Positions 36,233 through 44,762 of a DNA stretch of 55,324 nt are shown here, piece after piece. Positions within the stretch are counted from its first letter, which is position 1. Every line of letters starts with the position of its first letter. The stretch comes from Planctomycetota bacterium (lineage in GTDB: Bacteria > Planctomycetota > J058 > J103). The stretch lies in assembly GCA_026004615.1 (NCBI GenBank), contig BPJM01000015.1:1-55324 (forward strand), in the 5' to 3' direction. The position numbers and the translations under genes were made by a program. Below the pieces are notes generated by a model. The model was not told the DNA's origin, did no database searches, and was given only the letters and a program-made list of their open reading frames with translations.

Positions 36233-36501
36233 GTCCCTGGCGGTGCCTCCACGGCCAATGGGGGTGATCACCATATCCAAGAGTTCCGCCTCAGGCAAGT
36301 GTCCCGGCGCTGCGCCCAGGCCCCGGCGCGCGCCGAGACCGGCAGCCTCGCGCCGCGACCGAGCACGAGGCATTGCGGTGAGGGAGTTCGGCTTCTCGGA
36401 AGGGCCGCCGATCGGTGACGAGTCGCCGGGGCGCACGAGCGCGGGGGGCAGGTCCGCTCGCGCCGCCCCTGCCTGTTCCGCTCCCCGGCCGCAGCCCCGG
36501 T

Positions 36502-37287
36502 TCACGCCGGGGCGCCGCTCGGGCCGGGAACCTCCTCGTAGCCCGGGTTGAGCGCCACCGGGCGGCGTTCCACCTTGCGCAGCCGGAGGTTGATCAGCTC
36601 CACCGCGAGGGCGTACACCATGGCGAAGTAGATGTAGCCCTTGTTGATGTGCTGTCCGAAGCCCTCCGCCACCAGCAGCACCCCGATCAGCACCAGAAAG
36701 CTCAGCGCCAGCACCTTCATGCTGGGGTGGCGGTGCACGAACGCGCTGATCGGGCCGGCGAACGCCATCATGACGAGCACCGCGATGATGACCGCCGCCG
36801 CCATCACCACGATCTCCTTGGCCACCCCGACCGCGGTGATCACCGAGTCGAGCGAGAACACGACGTCGATGAGCATGATCTGCACGATCGCCCAGCGCAC
36901 CGCCGAGGCCGCCTTCGCGGGGGCGGTCGCAGGCACGGGCTTGGCCTCCAGCTTCTCGAAGATCTCGTGCGTCGCCTTGGCGATCAGAAACAGCCCGCCG
37001 CCGAGCAGGATCAGGCTCTTGCCCGACAGCTCCACACCCAGCACCGTGGCGAAGGGCTCGCTCAGCTGCATGATCCAGCCGATCGCCAGCAGGAGCAGGA
37101 TCCGCGACACCATCGCCCCGGCCAGTCCGAGCCGCCGCGCCCGTGCCTGCTCGGCCGGCGGCAGCTTGCCGGTCAGGATGGCGATGAACACGATGTTGTC
37201 GATGCCGAGGACGATCTCCAGCGCCGTCAGCGTGAGCAGGCTCACCCACGCCTCGGGCGTGGCGAAGATGTGCAGGAAGTCGAACAC
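36502..37287 (-). CDS. TerC-family integral membrane protein
   Basis: The family signature FLHIFATPEAWVSLLTLTAL, EIVLGIDNIVFIAILTGKL is present, with the acidic residues in helix 1 and SLDSVITAVGVAKE in helix 4 thought to bind metal. Seven or so hydrophobic helices span 261 residues. Members function in metal (especially manganese) export to exoenzymes or in tellurite resistance; this sequence resembles the YoaE/YegH-type branch without CBS domains. The start is GTG at 37287 after GGAGAGGGG. No other tellurite genes are near. Confidence 0.9.
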   Translation of the reverse strand: MFDFLHIFATPEAWVSLLTLTALEIVLGIDNIVFIAILTGKLPPAEQARARRLGLAGAMVSRILLLLAIGWIMQLSEPFATVLGVELSGKSLILLGGGLFLIAKATHEIFEKLEAKPVPATAPAKAASAVRWAIVQIMLIDVVFSLDSVITAVGVAKEIVVMAAAVIIAVLVMMAFAGPISAFVHRHPSMKVLALSFLVLIGVLLVAEGFGQHINKGYIYFAMVYALAVELINLRLRKVERRPVALNPGYEEVPGPSGAPA

Positions 37288-37362
37288 GGTCCCCCTCTCC
37301 TGGTGCCGTGGCTGGTGGTGGCGCGCCGGCAGGCGGGCCGGCCGCTCGCCGGCGCCGCCCGC

Positions 37363-38247
37363 TCAGGCCTCGATCTGGCGCACCGCGTTGCGATAGAACT
37401 CCGGCCGGCGGTCGACGAAGGGGCGCACCGTCTCGCCGTCGGCGCGCGAGGCCTCCAGCAGCGCCAAATCCACGTCGGCGACGATGACCATCTCCTGGTT
37501 GATCGTGCCCTCGGCGGCGATGCCGTCGCGGGCGAAGGGGAAGTCCGATGGCGTCAGGATGGCGGCGCTGCCGTAGTTGGCGGCCATGTAGCGCACCCGC
37601 GGCAGGTTGCCGACCGTGCCGGCGGTGGCGACGAAGACCTGGTTCTCGATGGCGCGCGCGTGCGAGCAGTAGCGCACCCGCAAGAAGCCCTGCCGCTCAC
37701 TGGTGCAGTACGGCACGAAGATCAGCTCCGCCCCTTCCTCGCACAGCCGGCGCACCAGTTCCGGAAACTCGACGTCGTAGCAGATCGTGATCGCCACGCA
37801 GCCGTACCGGGTGCGGAACACGTACAGACCCTGTCCGGGGTGCATGCGCCAGTACTCGCGCTCGTCCGGGGTCAGGTGGATCTTGTCCTGCCGCCGCCAG
37901 GAGCCGTCCGGGCAAAACAGGAAGCTCGCGTTGTACAGCCGCCCGTCCTCCAGCACCGGGTGGCTGCCGCCGACGAGGTAGATGCCATGGCGCGCGGCGA
38001 GTCCGCCCAACAGCTCCTGGATCTGGGGGGTGTACTCCGCCAGGTGGCGGATCGCCGCTGCCGGCTCGCGCTCGGGAAGAAAGCTCATGAGCTGGGTGGT
38101 GAACAGCTCCGGCAGCAGCACGAACTTGGCGCCGTAGTCGGCGGCCGACTCGACGAAGAACTCGACCTGGTCGGCGAACCACTTGAAGGCATCGATGGCG
38201 CGGAGCTGGTACTGGATGCAGGCGACGCGCACCTTGCGTGACGGCAT
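37363..38247 (-). CDS. Carbon-nitrogen hydrolase (nitrilase superfamily)
   Basis: The Glu-Lys-Cys triad of the nitrilase fold is visible: Glu in KFVLLPELFTTQLMS, Lys in RRQDKIHLTPDE and Cys in GCVAITICYDVEFPELV. The first strand KVRVACIQYQLRAIDAFK is typical. Length 294 is normal. The subgroup, with a loop YWRMHPGQGLYVFRTRYG, is frequently fused to or paired with a GNAT acetyltransferase, absent here. ATG 38247 is preceded by GGGAGGAA. The likely activity is amide or ureido hydrolysis of a small metabolite; substrate unknown. It shares its direction with the RRM gene upstream but they are separated by 287 bp. Confidence 0.88.
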   Translation of the reverse strand: MPSRKVRVACIQYQLRAIDAFKWFADQVEFFVESAADYGAKFVLLPELFTTQLMSFLPEREPAAAIRHLAEYTPQIQELLGGLAARHGIYLVGGSHPVLEDGRLYNASFLFCPDGSWRRQDKIHLTPDEREYWRMHPGQGLYVFRTRYGCVAITICYDVEFPELVRRLCEEGAELIFVPYCTSERQGFLRVRYCSHARAIENQVFVATAGTVGNLPRVRYMAANYGSAAILTPSDFPFARDGIAAEGTINQEMVIVADVDLALLEASRADGETVRPFVDRRPEFYRNAVRQIEA

Positions 38248-38370
38248 GGTTCCTCCCTCGGCCGGCGGGGCGCGCGGGCCAGGGGCGCCGTCCGCCGGCG
38301 GTTGCGCTCGGGGCCCGGAGCGCAACGAGTATACATGGTCGCGCACCCGCAGGGGCGGATGGGGTTCGCC

Positions 38371-38487
38371 CTGCCCCCGTCCCCCGGCCCTCTGCCCGAC
38401 GGGGAGAGGCAGAGGAGAAGCGCCGCCGCTCGGGCCCTGGACTTCCTCTCCCCCGCTCGCGGGGGAGAGGCCGGGGTGCGGGGGGCG
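38371..38487. repeat. Single diverged copy of the hairpin repeat
   Basis: This stretch has CCCCCGGCCCTCTGCCCGACGG-like and CTCTCCCCCGCTCGCGGGGG hairpins and is clearly one degenerate unit of the family seen at 6.4-7.7 kb, alone between the nitrilase-family gene and the RRM gene. Confidence 0.7.
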
Positions 38488-38534
38488 CTCCGCGCCGGCG
38501 CCTCGAACCGGTTCTCCGCGGTGTCTCGGCCCGC

Positions 38535-38973
38535 TCAGTAACGCGGCCCGGGCTCGGGCCGGCGGCCGCCGCCCTCGCCGGCCTCCTCCCCCCCGCGGCG
38601 CGGCCCGCCGCGCCGCTCGCCCGCGCGCGGGCCGCGGCTGCCGCCGCCCCGCGGTCCACCGCGCTCGCCGCCGGCCCCGCCCCGGCCCGCCGCCTGCCCG
38701 CGGCCCCCCCCCGCCGCCGCTTCGCTCGCGCTCCTTCGCCTGGTTGACGCGCAGGGTGCGGCCGTTGAACTGCTCGCCGTCCAGCGCCTGGATGGCGTCG
38801 GTGGCAGCGCCCGCGTCCATCTCGACGAAGGCGAAGCCGCGCGGGCGGCCGGTCTCGCGATCGGTGATCATGCGCACGGAGTGTACCGTGCCGTGGTGCG
38901 CGAACAGCTGGCGCACCTCGTCTTCGCTGGCGTTGTAGGGAAGGTTGCCGACGTAGATCCGCATCCGGGACAT
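38535..38973 (-). CDS. RRM RNA-binding protein with Arg/Gly-rich tail, one frame break
   Basis: One RNA-recognition motif occupies the first 80 residues: RNP2 IYVGNLPY and RNP1 GRPRGFAFVEMDAG, with LDGEQFNGRTLRVNQAKER. Bacterial single-RRM proteins of this kind bind single-stranded RNA and often respond to cold. The C-terminal tail is Arg/Gly rich. Translation breaks at the 9-C run near 38704-38712; using 8 gives an RGG-type tail ending in GRRPEPGPRY and TGA at 38535. ATG 38973 has GGAGAA upstream. Confidence 0.82.
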
Positions 38974-39131
38974 GCTGGCGGTTCTCCAACCTGGGACCGG
39001 CCGCACGGGCCTGCGGCCGCTTGCGGCCGCCGAGGGGATGCTAGCGCGGGCCGCCGGGGCCGACAAGCCGGCCGGCCGCGCGGGGGCGCAACCACGGGTG
39101 CCGCTGCCGGCCGGCCGCGCGCGGGCGGCTT

Positions 39132-39752
39132 TCAGCGCGGGGGCGTGAACGCGGCGCGCGCGGCCTGGATTTGCGCGCGCACGCTGCAGCCGGCGAAGTG
39201 GTCGTTGACCATGCCGGCGGCCTGCATGAGGGCGTACATGGTGGTCGGCCCCACGTAGCGCCAGCCGCGCCGCTTGAGCGCGCGCGCCAGCGCCTCCGAC
39301 TCGGGGCTGCGCGCGGGCAGTGGGGCGCGCGGCGCCGGGCGTCCGGGCGGCGGGGCGAAGCTCCACAAGAAGGCCGCCAGCGAGCCGCACTCCCGCGCGA
39401 GCGCCAGCGCGCGCCGCGCGTTGTTCACCACCGCGGCGATCTTGCCCGGGTGGCGCACGATGCCCGGGTCGCGCGCCAGCCGCCCGAGCCGCCGCGCATC
39501 GAAACGCGCCACCGCTTCGGGCACGAAGCCGGCGAAGGCGCGGCGGAACGCCTCGCGCTTGCGCAGGATCAGAAGCCAGCTGAGCCCACTCTGGAAGCCC
39601 TCCAGGCAGATCTTCTCGAACAGGCGCACCTCGTCGGCCACCGGCCAGCCCCACTCCCGGTCGTGGTACGCCTCGTAGAGCGGATCGCCCACGCACCAGG
39701 CGCAGCGCACCAGCCCGTCGCTGCCGGGCCGCAGCTCTGCCGTCCCGCTCAC
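39132..39752 (-). CDS. tag: DNA-3-methyladenine glycosylase I (Tag)
   Basis: Tag removes 3-methyladenine from alkylated DNA. The zinc ligands are present as in E. coli: Cys in RCAWCVGDPLYEAYHDREW, His in YHDREWG, and His/Cys in GMVNDHFAGCS; Glu and Trp of the pocket appear in EKICLEGFQSGLSWLLI. The protein is 206 residues. The GTG start at 39752 overlaps the stop of the DUF72 gene as GTGA, so expression is coupled. Confidence 0.93.
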   Translation of the reverse strand: MSGTAELRPGSDGLVRCAWCVGDPLYEAYHDREWGWPVADEVRLFEKICLEGFQSGLSWLLILRKREAFRRAFAGFVPEAVARFDARRLGRLARDPGIVRHPGKIAAVVNNARRALALARECGSLAAFLWSFAPPPGRPAPRAPLPARSPESEALARALKRRGWRYVGPTTMYALMQAAGMVNDHFAGCSVRAQIQAARAAFTPPR

Positions 39753-40480
39753 CGCTGCTGCTCCGCCGCCCGCGCCCCGCCGAGCAGCGCCAGGAACCGC
39801 AGCGCATCGTCGCGCATCGAGACGTTGTTGAACATGCAGTAGGTGAGCCCACCTCTGCACGCCGCCCGCAGCCGCCCGAGCTCCTCGTCGGAATAGCGGT
39901 GGCGGTAACCGCCGATGCCGTGGAGCCGGTAGTAGCGCGGCGTGCCCCAGACGGGCTCGCACACGAACGGATCGACCACGTGCACCAGCTCCAGCTCGCG
40001 GCACAGCTCGCGCACGAGCCCTGGCGGCCAGTCCCCGCGCGGCTCCCAGCCGAACACCGCCTCGCCCCGCTCCGCCCACCGGAAGAAGCGCCGCAGGGCG
40101 GCGAGGTGCTCCTCGCTCGGGGTGAAGCTGGCCGGGCACTGAAAGACCACCACCGGCGCTCGGAGCAGCCGCACGATCTCGAGCGTCCGCGTCCAGGCGG
40201 CACGCACCATGGCCGTGTCGCGGAAGCCGCCGCACTGCGCGCGCTCCGCCGCCCCGAGCCCGCTCCGGCGATAGGTGGGACTGCTGGGCGGGTGGGTGAT
40301 GGCCTGGAAGGCCTTGAGCGTGAACTCGAAGCCCGGCGGTGCCTGGCGGCGCCAGCGCGCCGCGGTGGCCGGCCGCGGCGGCTGGTAGAAGGTGCGCTGC
40401 AGCTCCACGACCCCGAACCGCTCGTAGTAGGCGCGCTGCGCCATGCAGAAGCCGCAGGTGCCGGCGCGGATCTCACCCAC
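39749..40480 (-). CDS. DUF72 family protein
   Basis: The family's TIM-barrel features are seen: IRAGTCGFCMAQRAYYERF, VVELQRTFYQPP, FEFTLKAFQAITH, FQCPASFTPSEEHLAALR and YYRLHGIGGYRHRYSDEEL. The start is GTG 40480 (MGEIRAGTCGF); a longer open frame upstream is not coding-like. The function of DUF72 is unresolved. The overlap with tag hints at a nucleic acid repair link, which is an inference. Confidence 0.88.
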   Translation of the reverse strand: MGEIRAGTCGFCMAQRAYYERFGVVELQRTFYQPPRPATAARWRRQAPPGFEFTLKAFQAITHPPSSPTYRRSGLGAAERAQCGGFRDTAMVRAAWTRTLEIVRLLRAPVVVFQCPASFTPSEEHLAALRRFFRWAERGEAVFGWEPRGDWPPGLVRELCRELELVHVVDPFVCEPVWGTPRYYRLHGIGGYRHRYSDEELGRLRAACRGGLTYCMFNNVSMRDDALRFLALLGGARAAEQQR

Positions 40481-40529
40481 GGGCCGCGCGCGCTCCGCCA
40501 GCCAGCGGCAGGCCGGCAACCCGGACCGC

Positions 40530-42686
40530 TCAGCGGAACAGGCCGTACGAGCGGGCGACCCAGTAGGGCTGCACCAGGTCGACCCCCGGCATCTGCAGGT
40601 GCGGATCGCCCCCGCCCGTGAGCTGGAACGGGTTGCGCTGCCAGAGGAAGTCGCTGTAGGGGCGCTTGTCGATCGGGATCGGGTGCACCGCCACCAGCAC
40701 CGTCTGCGATCCGTTCTGCACCTGCTGCGGGCTGCCGGCACCGACCACCGAGATGGTGTAGGTGGTCTTGGCGATGCTCGGGTCGTTGCGCAGATCCACC
40801 GGGTGTGTCCTCCGGTCGCGCAGCGCGAACCGCTCCAGCTCCCCCTTGACCGCCGGGCCCCACAGCGGCGCCATCGCCGGCACCGCGACGGCGTAGACGG
40901 CGTCGAACCATGCGTTCATGTGGTGGCCGATCGTGCCGCGCAGTACCTCCAGCTCCTTGATGTACTCCCGGTAGAGCGCCGGATCGGTCTCGACCGCGGT
41001 CAGGATCGTGATCGCGTCGTGCCCGAGGTTGAACTTGTAGTAGCTCGACATCACCTCCTGGGAGCTGCCCCAGGCGTTGAACCAGAAGATCCGCGCCATG
41101 TCGGCGTGCGCGGCGTGCAGCGCCGCCCAGCGCTGCGGATCCACCAGGTAGGCCGCCTTGAGCGCCGCCCACATCATGGGTGGGGTGAAGGCGTAGCGGC
41201 CGCGGGCGGGGGTGACGCCGTCGGTGCGGTAGGCGATCCAGTCGTGCCCGTCCAGGTAGCTCACCATGCGCGTGATGGCGCGCCGCGCGCGCTCGCGCAG
41301 CGGCGGCACGCGCAGGAAGGTCTGCACGAAGCCCATGAAGACGCCGACGTACTGGTCGCGCGAGACGTCGTTGAGCGTGCCGTACGGCACCCCCTGGATC
41401 GTGCCCCAGGCGAAATCGAGCCCGCCCAGGATCTCGTTGACATGGGGCGAGCTGGCCGGGATCGCGCAGCGGCTCAGCCTGCCGTCGACCGGCGAGGCAT
41501 CGAGGCAGTTCTCCAGGCCCCCGACCACCTTCTCGGCGGCCGCGAGCGCGCGCGGATCCCGGGTGAGCTCCCAGCGCAGCGCCTCCGCCATCAGGTAGTG
41601 GCCGGTCCAGATCGTGGAATCGCCCTGGCCGTGGTAGCGCACCGGCGTACCGTTGCCGTAGCCCGGCTGGTCGAACCGGGTCTCGAACACGGTCCCGAAC
41701 GGGGTGTGGTGCGCGACGATGTCATCGGAGACCTGCTCGGCCAGGCGCCCCAGATCCGGCGGCTGCGCCACCGGCTGCAACCCGGGCCCACCCGTGCCCC
41801 AGGGCGGGCTCGGCCCGCTGGCGAGCGCGCCGCCGAACTGCTGGTGCACGTACAGCGCCCCCAGCACCAGCGCGGTGCGCACGACCGGGTCGAGCACGCT
41901 GGTCAGGGTGGCGGTGAGCTGGTTGAGCAGCGGCGTGCTGGAGCTGAGCACGAGCCGCATGTCGACCAGCGGCCGGCCTGCCTGCGCCGGGTAGGGCAGC
42001 TGCGGATTCGAGGTGTCGAAGCGCGCGGGGATCACGATCCGGATGTCCTCGACCGCCACCGCGAGGTCGCCGAGGATGGTGGTGGTGATCGGCACTCCGA
42101 GCACGCTGGTCTGCACCTGGGTGCCGACCTCGAGCACGAACGCCACCCGCCAGGTCGAGGGCGGGTTGGGCAAGAGCACCCGCACCTCGTCCGGGCGAGT
42201 GCTGCTGAAGCCGGGCGCGGCGCCGATGTCCACCGTGACCCCGCGCACCGCCCGCAGCGCGGCGTTGCGCGCCACCAGGTCGTTGAGTTCCTGCTGCAAC
42301 AGCTGCACCAGCGCGTCCTGGATGAAGAACGCATCGCCGTACCAGGCGCGCGCGAGCAGCACGTTCCACTGGCGGAGCGCCGCGTCATCGAAGGCCGGTT
42401 GCTGCGGGGTGTAGTTCTGCCCCAGCGCCGCCAGCGCGGTGCGCCAGTGCTCCTCGCTCACCTGGCTCGCGGCCTGGCCCGGGCGCACGCTGCCGCCGCC
42501 TCCGCCGCCGCCTCCGCCGCCACCGCACGCGGCGAGCGCCCCGGCGCCGCACAGCGCGAGGCCGGCGAGCAAGAGCCGGCGCAGCGCGGCGGTGCCGGCC
42601 GTGCGGCGGCGTGCGGGCGACCCCGAGGCAGGCGGCCGGACAGCGAGGGAGGTACAGCGGGGGACGAAGGCGTTTCCGTACAGCAT
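40530..42686 (-). CDS. Large lipoprotein with poly-glycine linker, unknown function
   Basis: The start ATG 42686 (MLYGNAFVPRC) has GAGGAG upstream. A long signal peptide ends in LCGAGALAAC followed by an eleven-glycine run encoded by GGC/GGT-like codons. Residues about 60-330 are hydrophobic and strand-rich (FVLEVGTQVQTSVLGVPITT); residues about 350-650 look like an alpha/alpha-barrel (GDSTIWTGHYLMAEALRWEL, DQYVGVFMGFVQTFLRVPPL, HADMARIFWFNAWG) as in six-hairpin glycosidases. No catalytic residues can be named. At 718 residues it is the largest secreted product here. Overall design parallels the lipoprotein at 2681-4496. Confidence 0.8.
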   Translation of the reverse strand: MLYGNAFVPRCTSLAVRPPASGSPARRRTAGTAALRRLLLAGLALCGAGALAACGGGGGGGGGGGSVRPGQAASQVSEEHWRTALAALGQNYTPQQPAFDDAALRQWNVLLARAWYGDAFFIQDALVQLLQQELNDLVARNAALRAVRGVTVDIGAAPGFSSTRPDEVRVLLPNPPSTWRVAFVLEVGTQVQTSVLGVPITTTILGDLAVAVEDIRIVIPARFDTSNPQLPYPAQAGRPLVDMRLVLSSSTPLLNQLTATLTSVLDPVVRTALVLGALYVHQQFGGALASGPSPPWGTGGPGLQPVAQPPDLGRLAEQVSDDIVAHHTPFGTVFETRFDQPGYGNGTPVRYHGQGDSTIWTGHYLMAEALRWELTRDPRALAAAEKVVGGLENCLDASPVDGRLSRCAIPASSPHVNEILGGLDFAWGTIQGVPYGTLNDVSRDQYVGVFMGFVQTFLRVPPLRERARRAITRMVSYLDGHDWIAYRTDGVTPARGRYAFTPPMMWAALKAAYLVDPQRWAALHAAHADMARIFWFNAWGSSQEVMSSYYKFNLGHDAITILTAVETDPALYREYIKELEVLRGTIGHHMNAWFDAVYAVAVPAMAPLWGPAVKGELERFALRDRRTHPVDLRNDPSIAKTTYTISVVGAGSPQQVQNGSQTVLVAVHPIPIDKRPYSDFLWQRNPFQLTGGGDPHLQMPGVDLVQPYWVARSYGLFR

Positions 42687-42854
42687 GCGCCCGGTCTCCT
42701 CATACGGCATCCGCTGGCATGAGCGGAGCATTGTACCAGGGGGCGCAAGTGCCGGCGGCGGCGGTGCGGCGGTGCGGGGATGCCGGGACGTGGACGCGTT
42801 TTGAACGGCGCACGCCCGGGGGAGAGGGTCGAGGAGGAGAGCGTGGTTCGCACT

Positions 42855-43385
42855 GCCCCCTCACCCCAACCCTCTCCCCGGAGGGGAGAGGGAGCAGAGG
42901 GGCGCTTCCGGTTCCCTCACCCCGGCCCTCTCCCCGGAGGGGAGAGGGAGGAGAGGAGCGCTTGCGGTCCCCTCTCCCCCGCTTGCGGGGGAGAGGGTGA
43001 GGGTGAGGGGGGCCGAGAAGAGGGGTCGCGGTTCGCACTGCCCCCTCACCCCGGCCCTCTCCCGGAGGGGAGAGGGAGAAAGGGCGCCTCACCGCGGCGC
43101 TCTCCCCGGAGGGGAGAGGGAGGAGAGGAGCGCTTGCGGTCCCCTCTTTCCCGCTTGCGGGGGAGAGGGTGAGGGTGAGGGGGTCCGAGAAGAGGGCTCG
43201 CGGTTCGCATTGCCCCCTCACCCCGGCCCTCTCCCCGCCGGGGAGAGGGAGCAGAGGGGCGCTTCCGGTTCCCTCTCCCCCGCTTGCGGGGGAGAGGGTG
43301 AGGGTGAGGGGGTCCGAGAAAAGGGCTCGCAGTTCGCACTGCCCCCTCACCCCGGCCCTCTCCCCGGAGGGGAGAGGGGGAGAGG
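42855..43385. repeat. Hairpin-repeat cluster of the GTCCGAGAAGAGGG subfamily
   Basis: About five imperfect units of the same double-hairpin element lie in the 795-bp gene-free gap 42687-43481, for example beginning CCCCGGCCCT at 43221 and 43350 (129 bp apart). The inter-hairpin spacer differs from that of the nik array (GGGGGTCCGAGAAGAGGG and CGCTTGCGGGGGAGAG). One copy (43085-43110) has lost its pairing. No promoter is evident. Confidence 0.9.
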
Positions 43386-43481
43386 GCGGTTCCGGCCGCA
43401 CCGTCCTTGCCCTTCACTGCGTTGGGCGCTGCGTTTGCGCTGCCGGGTGGGCGCGGCGGAGCGGGGCGAGCAGGCGGGAGC

Positions 43482-44747
43482 ATGGCGCAGCGGCGCAGCT
43501 GGATCCGCCGGCTCGGGCGAGCGTTCCTCGTGGCAGGGCTGGTGCTCTCGGGGGCGGTGGTGCTGGCGCACCGCTGGCTGATCGACCGGGTTGGCGGGGC
43601 GTTCGCCGGAGATCCCGCGGCGATCGAGGGCGCGCTGAGCGAGCCCGCGCGCGCGCTGCTGCGCGCCGCCTGGGAGGGGATCGACCGGGAGCGGCTCGTC
43701 GATCTGCACGTGCACGCGGTGGGGCTCGGCACCGGCGGCAGCGGCGCCTGGGTCAACCCCGAGATGCGCAGCTGGGCGCATCCGATCCAGCACGTGCAGT
43801 TCCTGGTCTACCTGAGCGCCGCGGGCATCCGGGATCTGGAGCGCGCCGACGAGCAGTACGTGGAGCGGCTGCTCGCGCTGATCCGCCACCAGCCTGCGCC
43901 TGGCCGTTACGTGCTGCTCGCCTTCGACAAGGTCTTCCGTGCGGACGGCACCGAGGATCTGGAGCGCACGCGCTTGTACGTGCCGAACGAGTACGTGTTC
44001 GCACTCGCCGCGCGCTACCCCGAGGTGCTCATCCCCGCCATGTCCGTGCACCCCTTCCGCCCCGGCGCGCTGGCGGAGCTGGAGCGGTGGGCCGCGCGCG
44101 GCGGGCGCATCGTCAAGTGGCTGCCCAACGCGATGGGGATCGATCCCGCCGATCCGCGGCTCGATCCGTTCTACGACACGATGCACGAGCTCGACCTGAC
44201 GCTGCTCACCCACGCCGGCGAGGAGAAGGCGGTCGAGTCCGAGCAGGGCCAGGCGCTGGGCAACCCGCTGCTCTTGCGCCGGCCGCTCGAGCGCGGGGTG
44301 CGGGTCGTGGTCGCGCACTGCGCGAGCCTGGGCCGCTATCCCGACCTGGACAGCCCGCGGCGCGAGCTGCGCCCGGCGTTCGAGCTGTTCCTGCGCCTCA
44401 TGGATGAGGAGCGGTGGCGGGGCCGGCTGTTCGGCGAGATCTCGGCGGTCACCCAGTACAACCGCGCGCCGCAGGTCCTGGCGACCTTGCTGGAGCGGAC
44501 CGATCTGCACCCGCGGCTGCTCAACGGCAGCGACTACCCGCTGCCGGCGATCAACTTCCTGGTCCGCACGCGCCAGCTCCAGCGCCTGGGCTTCATCACG
44601 GCCGAGGAGCGCGAGCAGCTCAACGAGATCTACCGCTACAATCCGCTGCTGTTCGACTTCGTGCTCAAGCGGACGGTGCGCCATCCGCGCACCGGCCGGC
44701 GCTTCGCGCCGGAGGTCTTCCTCGCCAAACCGGAACTGGGGCTGTGA
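43482..44747 (+). CDS. Membrane-anchored amidohydrolase
   Basis: A basic start and hydrophobic helix (RAFLVAGLVLSGAVVLAHRW) anchor a TIM-barrel amidohydrolase. The metal motif RLVDLHVHAVGLG (H-x-H) is at about residue 65. Further ligand-type residues are in LTLLTHAGEE and VVVAHCASLGRY, and the terminal aspartate in LLNGSDYPLPA. The 421 residues match the amidohydrolase_2 family. The hydrolysed or decarboxylated substrate cannot be identified. ATG 43482 follows GCGGGAG. Confidence 0.86.
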   Translation: MAQRRSWIRRLGRAFLVAGLVLSGAVVLAHRWLIDRVGGAFAGDPAAIEGALSEPARALLRAAWEGIDRERLVDLHVHAVGLGTGGSGAWVNPEMRSWAHPIQHVQFLVYLSAAGIRDLERADEQYVERLLALIRHQPAPGRYVLLAFDKVFRADGTEDLERTRLYVPNEYVFALAARYPEVLIPAMSVHPFRPGALAELERWAARGGRIVKWLPNAMGIDPADPRLDPFYDTMHELDLTLLTHAGEEKAVESEQGQALGNPLLLRRPLERGVRVVVAHCASLGRYPDLDSPRRELRPAFELFLRLMDEERWRGRLFGEISAVTQYNRAPQVLATLLERTDLHPRLLNGSDYPLPAINFLVRTRQLQRLGFITAEEREQLNEIYRYNPLLFDFVLKRTVRHPRTGRRFAPEVFLAKPELGL

Positions 44748-44762
44748 GGCGGCCCCGGCCGC

